Assembly (NCBI GenBank): GCA_900491605.1
Contig: UESW01000130.1
Location: 16,267-80,266 of the forward strand
Reading direction: 5' to 3'
Source of the DNA: Calamus simplicifolius
Taxonomy: Eukaryota; Streptophyta; Magnoliopsida; Arecales; Arecaceae
Length of the DNA: 64,000 bases
Translations under genes and position numbers: made by a program
Shown: positions 1 to 10,564 of the stretch, piece by piece
Layout: each line of letters opens with the position of its first letter
How positions within the stretch are numbered: the first letter of the stretch is position 1
Notes under the pieces: generated by a model
Seen by the model: only the letters and a program-made list of their open reading frames with translations
Databases searched by the model: none
What the model was told of the DNA's origin: nothing

Positions 1-950
1 GCCTGAGTCGAGGATGTCATCGGTCCCCCCTAACAATCCCCGCATGGGTGTCGTAGCCTTAAAGCTAGGGTGTCATCAGATGAGAACTGGGGTATCGTTA
101 ACAGCATGAGTTGGGGATGTTATGACACCCTAGCACCAATGCTATGACACCCGTGCTTATAACTGACCACGAAGAGAATTCCCGCGACACCCCAGGAGGA
201 ATTCGGCCGAAAATCCTTCGTGACACTCCAGTTGAAACCTCACGACATTCTAGCACCAATGCTATGACACCCGTGCTTATAACTGAACATGGAGAGAATC
301 CCCACGACACCCCAGGAGGAATTTGGCCGAAAATCCTTTGCGACACCCTAGTTGAAACCTCACGACACCCTAGCACCAATGCTACGACACCCGTGCTTAT
401 AACTGACCACGGAGAGAATCCCTGCGACACCCCAGGAGGAATTCGGCTGAAAATCCTTCGCGACACCCCAGTTGAAACCTCGCGACACCCCAGTTGAATC
501 CTCACGACACCTTAGCACCAATGCTATGACACCCGTGCTTATAACTAACCACGGAGAGAATCCCCGCGACACCCCAGGAGGAATTCGGCCGAAAATCCTT
601 CGCGACATCCCAGTTGAAACCTCACGACACCCTAGCGACAATGCTATAACACCCATGCTTATAGCTTTAAGGCGACGACACCCCGCCTTAACAGTCACCG
701 CACGGGTGTCATCGCCTTAAAGCTAGGGTGTCATCATATGAGAACTAGGGTGTCGGTAACAGCCTGAGTTGGGGATATTATCGGTCCCCGCCTTAATAGT
801 CCCCACATGGGTTTCATCGTCTTAAAGCTAGGGTGTCGTTAGATGAGAGCTGGGGTGCCATAAGTTTTTTCATGCATTGTCATTCGCGACACCCCAGTTG
901 AAACTTTATGACACCCTTGGTATAAACTTATGACACCACTACGATATATT
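1..950. repeat. Left motif-array block of the MULE
   Basis: Two unit types are mixed here. At 1-120 and 670-870 a unit of roughly 100 bp carries cttaaagctagggtgtc and related text. At 123-660 an approximately 120-bp unit occurs about five times. GACACC or its complement recurs throughout, usually preceded by C and followed by CC. The block lies upstream of the C48 peptidase gene. Isolated motif copies continue to about 1,020 and one lies in the likely first intron of that gene. Confidence 0.85.
123..660 (+). repeat. Approximately 120-bp tandem repeat, five units
   Basis: Units start near 123, 243, 363, 506 and 625 with a core reading gacaccctagcaccaatgc. Spacing is 120, 120, about 143 and 119 bp. 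The long spacing comes from an extra 23-bp piece carrying cgacaccccagttga. By hand count there are 15 exact GACACC sites in 540 bp, all on the plus strand, about one per 36 bp. Because 120 is divisible by three, the array gives long spurious open frames on both strands; I do not regard those as genes. Confidence 0.9.
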
Positions 951-1249
951 TGAACAAGGAGGGAATTTAATGTCACCCTAGTTGTAATTCGATGACACCC
1001 TAGTAACTCAGCTATGTCATCTTTTCGAGAAAAGTTGCAAACATGGCTGGTTCCTACGGGTTTGCGTATCAGTGATATGATCGTGGCGATCCTGGTGTCC
1101 TTTCATATTTTTCTAAGGTCGGCATAAAAAAATTTCTAAACCCTAGAGGTCCTTTGTTTGTTGCTCGAGAAGCCATCCTTCGTTTGTTGCTCGAGAAGCC
1201 ACTAGTGTCCTAAATTTCTTCCATAGTTCTTTCTTTATCTACTTCATTC

Positions 1250-3990
1250 ATGAAGATGAGTGCTTTCATTTGTGCACGAAGATCACGAACAAAGAAGAAC
1301 CAGAAGGAGAAAATGGCAGAACAAAGCAAGGACATCGTTCTTCATTCGAATGATGATGCACCTCCTTCAGGTATGTTTATCCCTATGTTAAAATATTATG
1401 ACATCCTCTCTTAAAATTTTATGACACCCTAGTTACATACATAATGGCACCCAGCTGACAAGTATGTCTTATGTCTTACCCCCTGTTTCAGTTGACATAA
1501 AATTGTTCCAGTCCCCCCAGTGAAGGCTTTCCAGCTGTTTAAGAATAGTTGTAGACCGGCCGTATACGTTCAGAAGGGTTGGAAGATGGGGTTTACTAGA
1601 TAGCATACAAAACTTATTCGAAGGACCCCATTTGGTGCCTTCGTCGACATGCAGACGTTCACAGTCGACGAGCGACTGCTAGCAGACATCATAAGATGTC
1701 ACAATGGAGGCGACGAGTTCATTTTCTATGGAAAGCTAGTTTTATTCAGTGCCGACGAAGTCACATTCATTCTGGGTCTTCCAGCTCATGGGAAGAAGAT
1801 CGACCGTCCAGCCAATTGTTCAACATAAGGTTGTTCAGACGTTTTGGCAGGGTTTAGATCTTCATCAAGAAGGTTTGAAGAAGTTAATATTTCAACTCCG
1901 ATCATCTAAGGCACAGGAGGATGTCGAGGACACCATCCAACTTTGGATCGCCTACATGTTGGCCATATTTTTGGCTCCAAAGTCTAATCAGAGATGTCCA
2001 CGGTATCTCATCAGCACTTGGATGACTTAAGTCAACTGGATAGCATCGACTGGGCTTCGGCATTGAAGGAGTTGATTGTTCTGGCTCTTCCCAGAAGTAG
2101 CTGCTTGCTTGCGTTCCGAGGAGCCGGTCCACTCAAAGAGAGCAAAAAAGGTTAGGAGGTAGCCTACCCTGTTCGGATGCTCGGCAGCACTGGTGGTAAG
2201 GATTATTGAGATGCAGAAATAGTGTTCTTAGTATAATTTTTTGTTAATATTATTTATTTAATATCCAAAAAATATCATGTTCAGGTGTGGTTCCTCGAGC
2301 ATACATCAATGCGAGCACCAGCATATCCCGATAAACTGCCCCGGCTGTTGAAGTGGTATGACCACCAAATGAAGATCCAGTCGGTTCGGGTTGCCAACAT
2401 GCAGCCTCACGACTTGGTAAGCTAGTACATTGCTCCATTGCTCTGACCATATTTTTCAACTTAATGTGTCAATATTTTCACTTAATATTAATTTGTTATC
2501 ATCTTGCTTTGCAAATGGAGGGAGCTACTGTACCACTATCATAAGAGCGCTGGCTTCTCACTCAACAGACAGCATCCCCTCAACCAACAGATAGCTGCGC
2601 AAGATGTACCGAGTTGAGGAATGAATTGGAGTGCGTTAAGGATCAACTCGACGATGTCAAGCACAGGCTGTCCATTGCTGAGAGCCTCCTCAGTTCACTT
2701 CTCAGAAAGGAAAGCAATGCAAGAAAGGAGGAGGACAAGGGAGACGGGAAGACAGAGGAGGGTCATTCCCTGGAGTTGATCCTCGCGAGCCTGGGAATGG
2801 AAATACTGAGGAGAAGAAGATGGAGGAGGACCATTCCAGAGAGTGTCCAACTGAGATGGGGAATGCTAAAGCAGAGGATAAGAGATTGGAGGGGGATTCA
2901 TGGGATGATAAACAGAGCATGGGAATGAAATAAAGAGGAGGAGATTCTACGAAGGGCCAAGAGGAGTCCAAATCCGATAATAAACTTGGCACTCCTGCAC
3001 CAAAGGGCGATGATGTGGACACAGAAATTGTTGGAATGCCTTTGCTTGTTAAGAGGGTTAAAAAAGAGCCGAGGAAGCGTAAGGCATCTAAGGTCGTCGA
3101 GATTCTTATGAGACAACCCGTCCTAAAAAGACGGTGAGAACAGTGGGCACGTCAAAGCCCAACACAACGTCGAAGATGACCAAATTATTATACAAAATTT
3201 TTTGAGCGAGCGACTAACAGACGAGATCGTGTACACCAATAAGTTAGGTGGCGTTGTAACAAGGAAAAGTCTTCAAGATCTCATTAACAATGATATGATA
3301 ATAGATGATGTAAGTATCTCAAGAAACCTTTATAGTTGTTGATTTTAGAATTATATTAATCAGTTTACATTGCATTGGCAGATAATTGATGCTGGCCAGG
3401 AGTTTTTGATGCGCAACTGGACAGAGCATCCAGACCGATACCATAAGTGCATCTTTGCATCAGTTTTGTAGCCGCTCTGTGTCTGACTTCTCCATTAACT
3501 CATCATGAACTCGCTGCAACATCAGGGGCTTCGATATTTGACAATGTATCGATGAATATAAGGCCCAATTCCGTTTCTATTCACCATAATAAACTCCGAT
3601 AACTCGCACTGGCATTTGGTTGCTGTCGACATGGAAAGAAAGGTGTTCATGCACCTGAATTCATTAAAACGCAACGCCAGGTACAAGGCCAATGCAAAGA
3701 AATGGCATACAATTCTTGGCCACATATTCCATATCTACTGCGATAAAGAGGAGGTGATGACTTGGCCGATGGAAGAGATTTCGGATTGCCCAAGCCAACC
3801 GATGGATCACTGGATTGTGGCATATACTGTCTGAGATACATGGAATGTCTTGCTCAAGGAAAAATCCTGATATGAAGATGGATTTCACGCAGGAGAAAGT
3901 AAGAGATTATCGATAACAATTAGCTGCGACGATATTGAGAGAGGGCATGAACCAAAAGATTGACAACCTTGTCACAAAGTGTTCTTAATT
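1250..3990 (+). pseudogene. Ulp1-like C48 cysteine peptidase gene of the MULE, decayed
   Basis: The likely start is the ATG at 1,250, beginning MKMSAFICARRS. A probable intron runs from a GTATG donor near 1,371 to a CTGTTTCAG acceptor near 1,490. The next exon reads ...RTPFGAFVDMQTF...LGLPAHGKKID (about 1,625-1,800), then VEDTIQLWIAYM, then VWFLEHTSMRAPAYPDKL (about 2,280). These resemble the N-terminal plant-mobile-type or DUF1985-like domain that precedes C48 peptidases in plant transposons. A charged, coiled-coil-like linker follows (2,610-2,930). The peptidase core has SHWHLVAVDM (His, about 3,610), then HLNSL (about 3,650), then, after a frameshift, DGSLDCGIYCLRYME with the nucleophile Cys codon at 3,816-3,818. 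HLNSL has Asn where the family usually has the catalytic Asp. There are several in-frame stops, for example in GFTR*HT near 1,600. The family removes SUMO-like modifiers; the role in a transposon is unknown. Confidence 0.7.
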
Positions 3991-4196
3991 TTTTTATTCT
4001 TCTTTGATTGAAAATTTAATGTAATTTATTCATATTAACACTGTTTCAGATTTAATGCAAATGCAAAAATTTTATATTGAGAACAGGGGTGTCCTCGATT
4101 TATTCATATTTATGCCTTTTCTACTTCATAATTTCTTAAGTTTTCATATATGATGTCGTAAATTGAAAACTATAATGTCATAAATTGAGAACAGGG

Positions 4197-5195
4197 ATGT
4201 CGTCGGATTTTGCCTCCGGGTGTTGTCGCGCTAAAGCTAGGGTGCCGTTGGCCCAGAGATGGGGTGTCGCGTAAAGCTAGGATGTCGTTGGCCCAGTGGG
4301 TGTCATCGCGCTAAAGCTAGGGTATCGTTAGCCAGAGCTGGGGTGTCGTTGCGCTAAAGCTAGGGTGTCGTTAGCCCAGAGCTGGGGTGTCATCGCGCTA
4401 AAAGCTTTGGTGTCCTTTCGTGAGTAATGGGATGTCTCATCGGATTTTGCCTTTCGGGTGTCGTCGCGCTAAAGCTAGGGTGTCGTTAGCCCAAAGGTGG
4501 GGTGTCGTCACGCTAAAAGCTCTGGTACCCTTTCGTGTAATGGGATGTCGTCGGATTTTGCCTTTCGGGTTTCGTCGAGCTAAAGCTAGGGTGTCGATAG
4601 CCAGAGCTGGGGTGTCGTCGCGCTAAAAGCTTGGTGTCCTTTCATGAGTAATGGGATGTCGTCAGATTTTGCCTTCGGTGTCATCGAGCTAAAGCTAGGG
4701 TGTCGTTAGCCCAGAGCTGGGGTGTCGTCGCGCTAAAAGCTTGGTGTCCTTTCGTGAGTAATGGGATGTCATTGATTTTGCCTTCCGGGTGTCGTCGAGC
4801 TAAAGCTAGGGTGTAGTTAGCCCAAGCTGGGGTGTCGTCGCGCTAAAAGCTCTGGTGTCCTTTCATGAGTAATGGGATGTCTCATCGGATTTTGCCTTCG
4901 GGTGTCGTCGTGCTAAAGCTAGGGTATCGTTAGCCCAGAGCTGGGGTGTCGTCGCGCTAAAAGCTCTGGTGTCATTTCGTGAGTAATGGGATGTCATCGA
5001 ATTTTGCCTTCCGGGTGTCGTCGAGCTAAAGCTAGGGTGTCGTTAGCCCAGAGCTGGGGTGTCATCGCGCTAAAAGCTCTGGTGTCCTTTCGTGAGTAAT
5101 GGGATGTCGTAGGATTTTGCCTTTCGGGTGTCGTCGAGCTAAAGCTAGGGTGTCGTTAGCCTAGAGCTGGGGTGTCGTAACAGTGCAAGCGTATT
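4197..5195. repeat. Approximately 112-bp tandem array between the MULE genes
   Basis: The marker gggatgtc occurs at 4,429, 4,542, 4,653, 4,763, 4,874, 4,988 and 5,101, giving spacings of 110-114 bp. A more degenerate unit begins near 4,197. Each unit reads roughly gattttgcctt, cgggtgtcgtcg, gctaaagctagggtgtcg, ttagcccagagctggggtg and ctggtgtcctttcgtgag. A hand count gives about 29 exact GGTGTC sites in 920 bp, one per 32 bp, all in that orientation. The array sits between the 3' ends of the two convergent MULE genes. Confidence 0.92.
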
Positions 5196-5389
5196 CGCAA
5201 ATATCAAATCTTTTTGGCAGACGAGATGAGCACTTCATTTACCTGAAAAAGACACCTAGTTACAAAGCACTTTTTTGCGACCAGGACACCATAGTTACAA
5301 CGTTACGACACCCGTGTTTTATATATGCTCCTGTGTAAGTTGACTCAATACATAAGCATCAAACTCGTCCATCAAAGTTTCGGAAGATA
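5196..5389. other. Motif-bearing spacer at the transposase 3' end
   Basis: A short spacer with further GACACC sites (for example aaaagacacctag near 5,244 and cgacacccgtg near 5,307). It joins the middle array to the 3' end of the transposase. No ORF was recognised. Confidence 0.6.
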
Positions 5390-7740
5390 GTACAATTCTT
5401 TCCATGTCCTCTCGGTGTTAATTGACTGCATACAAGTCTGCCTGTTGCTTGAAGCAGCTCTTATTTCATTTTGCATTGGTGGAGCGTCAACAGTTGCCTT
5501 GACCAGATTTTTCTTGATCTTTTTGACTTCTTCTTGACTCCACTCTTTAATCTGTTCTCTCTTGGGCGACCTTTCATCCTAATTTGTTCAGGATCTTGAA
5601 TTACAAGCTATGTACTTGGCTTAGCTGCGCAGTTGGCATCCACGATAATTTTGAATATAGGTGTTAGACCATCCATCACTAAATTAAATGCATCTTCAGA
5701 CATGGAGGCTATCTCTGCGAGCTTCATCATCCGATGACTCAGCAAACTATATCTACAATCAATAACATAATGTTATCGAAAACATATATTAAGACATTTC
5801 AAATAAAAAATTATCACTGCGTACCGTGATCTTCGTGTGCTTTTATCACAACCTTCATATTGCAGTCGAAATCGTCGAATTGGTATTTCATGTCCTTGCA
5901 CCATCTCTTCAAGAAGTATTTATCTGGTAAAGCGAAATACGTCACTTTGATGAAGAACCAACAAGGCATGCCTACACAGGTAACCCTTGAACTGAAAGGA
6001 TCGATACTGGCATTGGACATCCTCAATATTTCTATCGTATGACACGATATAATCTTTGATCATCTCCTTGCCGATTCCAGCGACTTCAATCCTTTCATAT
6101 GACTTTACAGAATATACACAACAGTTACCAGCTTCCTTGATCAATTTAGTTTTTGATGCAGCCATTTCAAGGATCTCATTCTGAAATTTTTTGAAAATGC
6201 GCCTTGTATACCTTCCTGCAACTTGTCTCTCAAAAGGTGATGATGTTTTTAGGAAAGCAATCGTTTGCAATGTCCTATTATCTTCCTCATTTTCGGCTCG
6301 TACCTTTTCTCTAAGGCATCTTCGTACTTACTATGAACTCCGTTAGTGTAGTCTTCGAATTTATAAACCCATCGAAGAAGTGATTTATGCCCTTGCTCCT
6401 TTGTGAAGATGACATCCTTGTTCATAATTTTGTCAAAAAAAGAAGCGTTGAACGCAACATGAACCAAAGACAATGACATACATACCTGCGAAGAATGTAT
6501 CGTTTAGGTAAACTGGAACCCATTTATCCCAACATTCGTAAAGGATATTGAACCAATCTATAGCCTTGCATTCTTTATATTTCTCCATAACATGTGCCCA
6601 CCTTTCCTCGAATGACTATATGGTCAATGAATCATATATCGCCTCATCGAAATCAACCATAAATTTAGGATTTGCTGTGCAAATGTGGCCAATCTTTTCA
6701 GGTATCTTCTTCAATATATGCCAAAGACAAATCGATGTCGTGTGTTAGGAAAAACTTCTTTAACAGCAGCCTCGATTGCCTTATCTTGGTCAGTTATTAT
6801 GGCAATAGGTGCTTGACCACCATTTGCATCCAGCCATGACTGAAAAAACCCATTTATATGTCTCAGTACTCTCATCAGACAATAATGCGCACCAAGCAAG
6901 GTGGATTGTCCATGATGGTTGACCCCAACGAATGGACAAAAAGGCATTTGATATTTGTTTGTCAAGTAGGTTGAGTCAAAGCTTAGAACATCACCGAAGT
7001 ATGTGCATGCCAATCTTGACCTTGGATGAATCCAGAAGACAGACCTGAGATGACCATTATCATTGAGGTCTAAGGTATAGAAGAAATTGGGATTTCTGAG
7101 TTGCATTTCGGTGAAATGGATTACCATCGACTGAGCATCTCCTTCTTTCAGCTTAGACTGACGTTCGCGATAATGAAATTACGAGCATCCTTCTCGGTGA
7201 AATCCAATTATCTTCTGCCCCCTTTTCTCCTTGCTATGGCAGTATATCTGAGTTGTAGAACATTCATGGCATGTAAATTACGATCTCTGCCTTCTCTGGT
7301 GTGCTGATCCTCCTATGCGACCGTAGATAACCAGTTGATGTTATGGACATCCCATGGTTATGTTCTAGAAAAAACCTCAACCAATATCCACTTACCACTT
7401 GTAGCATTCAGTCTTGCTTTTATGGATGCCATACAATCAATTTTACCAGTATCCCTATGATTTATACTCTTCTCTATTTTCTAGATTTTCCTTGCCTCCA
7501 ACACGCAGGTGCTTGAAGCAAAGTTGTTTGTTGTTGTTGGCCCTGCTACACACTGTTGTGATTCCAAAACCAACTCTTTTTGCGTATCCATTGTAGAAAG
7601 TATATACATCATCTGCTGAATTGAATTCCATTCTAGTTTGAGGAACTACAGTATCATCCCCTGCATTTGGAGCGATGGGTGAAGGTGCACGGCCGAAAGT
7701 GTGCTCGATTTCTTTCCTATCTATAATTTTAGCATCGTCT
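5390..7740 (-). pseudogene. FAR1/FHY3-type MULE transposase, decayed
   Basis: Read on the minus strand from about 7,740. The N-terminal FAR1 DNA-binding region reads GMEF-like text RMEFNSADDVYTFYNGYAKR then VGFGITT (about 7,550-7,640). Next comes LKEGDAQSMVIHFTEMQLRN (about 7,090-7,160), and the MULE DDE core with VLSFDSTYLTNKY and IITDQDKAIEAAVKEVFPNT (6,711-7,000). A SWIM zinc-finger region has QCQYRSFQFKGYLCRHAL (about 5,950-6,010). A short intron is likely, with donor GTACGC near 5,826 and acceptor TGATTGTAG near 5,757. The last exon has DPEQIRMKGRPRERE (about 5,560-5,600), which is typical of FAR1 relatives. Frames change near 6,250, 6,480-6,740 and 7,130-7,480, with several stops. The family excises and inserts MULE DNA; FAR1 and FHY3 are host transcription factors domesticated from it. 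Confidence 0.85.
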
Positions 7741-7819
7741 ATGGAAATATAGGCACATAATCATGGCAAAGCATTAGGATACCAAGGTTAAAAAAATACC
7801 ACACCTCAATTAAAGAAAT

Positions 7820-9660
7820 GATGACACCCATTAATAAGACATTGAGGCAGGGCCTAACGACACCAAGGTTCACATATTACGACACCGTAGCTGAAACTAG
7901 GAACTAGCGGCACCCCATGAAACAACTTACGACACCCCATATAAAAAAATGACACCCCCTTTAGCAGTTAAAGATACTCCAGAGAACAACCTACGACACC
8001 CCGGAAAGCAACAAACGAAGATCGCGAAAGTTAGAATCACGGGTGTCGTAGCGTTGTCTCTAGGGTATCGTAACGTTTCAACTTTGGTGTCGCGAAGATT
8101 TTCGGCGAATTCCACTTGGGGTGTCACGGGCCTTCTCTCCAACGTCAGTTATAAGCACGACACACCCTTTAGCAGTTAAAGATACCCCAGAGAACAACCT
8201 ACAACACCCCGGAAAGCAACAAACGAAGATCGCGAAAGTTATAATCACGGGTGTCGTAGCGTTGTCGCTAGGATGTCATAATGTTTCAACTGCAGTCGTG
8301 AAGTTTTTCGGGCAAATTCCACTTGGGTGTCGCGAGCCTTCTCTCCAGCGTTAGTTATAAGCACGATACACCCTTTAGCAATTAAAGATACCCCAGAGAA
8401 CAACCTACGACACCCCGGAAAGCAACAAACGAAATCGCGAAAGTTATAATCACGGGTGTCGTAGCATTGTCGCTAGGGTGTCGTAACATTTCAACTGGTG
8501 TCATGAAGTTTTTTGGGCAAATTCCACTTGGGTTGTCGCGGGCCTTCTCTCCAGCATCAGTTATAAGCATGACACACCCTTTAGTAGTTAAAGACACCCC
8601 AGAGAACAACCTACGACACCCCGGAAAGCAACAAATAAAGATCGCGAAAGTTATAATCACGGTTTCGTAGCGTTGTCTCTAGGGTGTCGTAACGTTTCAA
8701 CTTTGGTGTCGCGAAGATTTTTGGCGAATTCCAGTTGGGTGTAGGCCTTCTCTCCAGCGTCAATTATAAGCATGACACACCCTTTAATAGTTAAAGACAC
8801 CCCATAGAACAAGCTACGACACCCCGGAAAGCAACATACGAAGATCGCGAAGGTTATAAGAATGGGCATTGTAGCGTTGCCGCTAGGGTCTCGTAACGTT
8901 TCAACTACGGTGTCATGAATGATTTTTAGCCGAATTCCTCCTTGGGTGTCATAAGGTTATAAGCATGGGTGTCGTAGCGTTGTCGCTAGGGTGTCGTTAT
9001 GTTTGAACTGTGGTGTCGCGAAGGATTTTCGGCCGAGCATAACAGAGGTGTCGTATTTGTTTAACAGAGGTGTCTTATTTCTTTAACTTGGGTGTCGCAA
9101 TACTCCCGATTTTCTCCTGCGATGTCGCAAGGCTTTTCTCCAGCATTCGTTTGGAGCATGGGTGTCGTAGGCTTGTAACTACGGTGTCTTAACAGTAAAT
9201 CTGGGGTGTCATAGCTTTTATGACGAATGAAATGCTACGACACCCCCAGATAGCAACAAACGGACACTCCTGATTAAAACAACCTATGATACCCGAGAAA
9301 ACAACCTACGACACCCTAGAAAACATCTTATGACATCAGGAAAGATTGTTACGACACCCCAGGGATAGCACGACACCCCAGCCTTACGACAACCAAGGAA
9401 AACATTACGACAGTGCAGTTATAAACCTTCGACACTCCATTCTTATATAATGACACCCCGGATGCAACCGTTAAGCCACGCCACGCCCAATCGTAGTACA
9501 TCGAGTTGTCAAATGATGACACTAGAGCTATATGAACAGGAAATAATCGGGAATATAGGACGAAACACTCCGATGACACCCAGTTCATAAGGTATAACAT
9601 CATAGTTAAAAGAGTATGACATTCGTGCTACAAAACACTAAACTCCAAACAGTTATGACT
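7820..9660. repeat. Right motif-array block with approximately 206-bp units
   Basis: The marker ttagcagttaaaga recurs at 7,961, 8,169, 8,375, 8,581 and 8,784 (spacings 208, 206, 206, 203). Within a unit GACACC and GGTGTC alternate in orientation, unlike the other two blocks. From 8,900 to 9,060 the text is the reverse complement of the left 120-bp unit. The last 600 bp are degenerate, but the motif continues to about 9,590. A hand count gives about 38 exact sites in 1.8 kb. The block lies upstream of the transposase. Confidence 0.9.
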
Positions 9661-9679
9661 CCCAGAATGTCATAACTGT

Positions 9680-10258
9680 TTTCTTCTAAGGAAGTTACCA
9701 ACGCATTAAAGTTTGGTCACACATTAACTACCTCTAACGAGAAAAAACAATTGGTGTAATAAAGGAGCTTTACAAAGAAGTGGGAATAAGGACTTTTTAC
9801 TTCGTGCTGCAGATGATATTTCCTTCAGAAGTTTTTGTACAAAGACTTCAGTAGCCAGGTATTCCAGCCTCGAAGCTGAAATATTTTCTTTCGACCGGAC
9901 TCCTTAGAGCGAGGGCTCAGGATCTTGCTCAAACCTTGGACTGATTCCTTAGCATCCGAAAGCCAGAGCGAGGGGGAAGAAAGAGTTTTTTCTTGCACAA
10001 ATAAAATCCAAGAAAAATGACGGTAGAAGTAGGCTGGAGGGAAAGGCATTTTCATCTGCACACTAATTTAAAAAAAAGGCGAAGCGATTTTCATGGCCGT
10101 CACGATCAGAACGTAACATTGTAGCAGAGCCATACCGTCCGGCATCGTCAGCCACGTAGGATCCACGTGAATCAATCATGACAGACGATGCAGCCCACAT
10201 AGGACTTACTGCATCGGGGGCGGTGTACAAAGACTTTTCCTTTCCCCTATAGTTTAGC
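9680..10258. other. Unassigned spacer right of the MULE
   Basis: No gene or element was recognised. The region contains a run near 9,880-9,990 (cgagggctcaggatc, gccagagcgaggggg). Two CACGT-core sequences lie near 10,155-10,175 (gccacgtagg, atccacgtgaatc). These could be transcription-factor sites, but no adjacent gene supports that. Confidence 0.4.
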
Positions 10259-10530
10259 CGGTGCCATGGGATCCAATGTTCTGGAAAGGCCTCGAAACTC
10301 TACATGGGTCGCTGATATGGACGAGGGCATTTAGGTCAATGAAACGAATGATATATTTTTTTGGGTTCCATTATCAGCTCATCACCTAGCTTGATAAAAA
10401 AAGTCCCATTTTTCTAAGCTGCAAGCACATTGTTTCCATACGTCGAAGCTAACTAAAAGTGGGCTATAGGGGTATATTTACTGGATGTGGGTGTACCCTT
10501 GTAAGGCCTTGGCCTGTAGCTGAAGATGTT
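10259..10530 (+). repeat. Diverged repeat, copy A
   Basis: The segment from tgccatggg through cgctgatatggacgagggca (10,262-10,335) and from tcatcacctagcttgataaa (10,378) to about 10,530 matches 17,256-17,340 and 18,794-18,975. I judge the first part about 70 percent identical by eye. It ends where the poly-T of the LINE begins. The repeat family is not identified. Confidence 0.6.
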
Positions 10531-10564
10531 TTCAAAATTTTTTTTTTTGGTTACAAACGGGCGA

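Larger units (their letters stand above)
1..9680. mobile_element. Decayed Mutator-like element (FAR1-type MULE with C48 peptidase gene)
   Basis: The region holds a FAR1/MULE/SWIM transposase on the minus strand (about 5,390-7,740) and a Ulp1-like C48 peptidase gene on the plus strand (about 1,250-3,990). The two genes converge. Blocks of GACACC-motif tandem repeats lie upstream of each gene and between their 3' ends. The left and right blocks are related in inverted orientation: the left unit reading gacaccctagc...aatgct...gaattcggccgaaaatcctt matches the reverse complement of sequence at about 8,900-9,050. They may therefore be long, degenerate terminal inverted repeats. MULEs carrying Ulp1-like genes are known in plants. 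Both genes contain stops and frameshifts, so this copy is not autonomous. The left end probably lies before base 1. The right end is put near 9,680, where the motif stops; no 9-bp target duplication was identified. Confidence 0.75.

Noticed and set aside
98..720. Long overlapping open frames on both strands over the left array
   Set aside because: They come from a 120-bp unit, a multiple of three, and repeat the same peptide; no domain and no independent support.
1..9680. CRISPR-like arrays
   Set aside because: Regular spacing of repeats was considered, but the units are contiguous and degenerate, without unique spacers, in plant transposon DNA.
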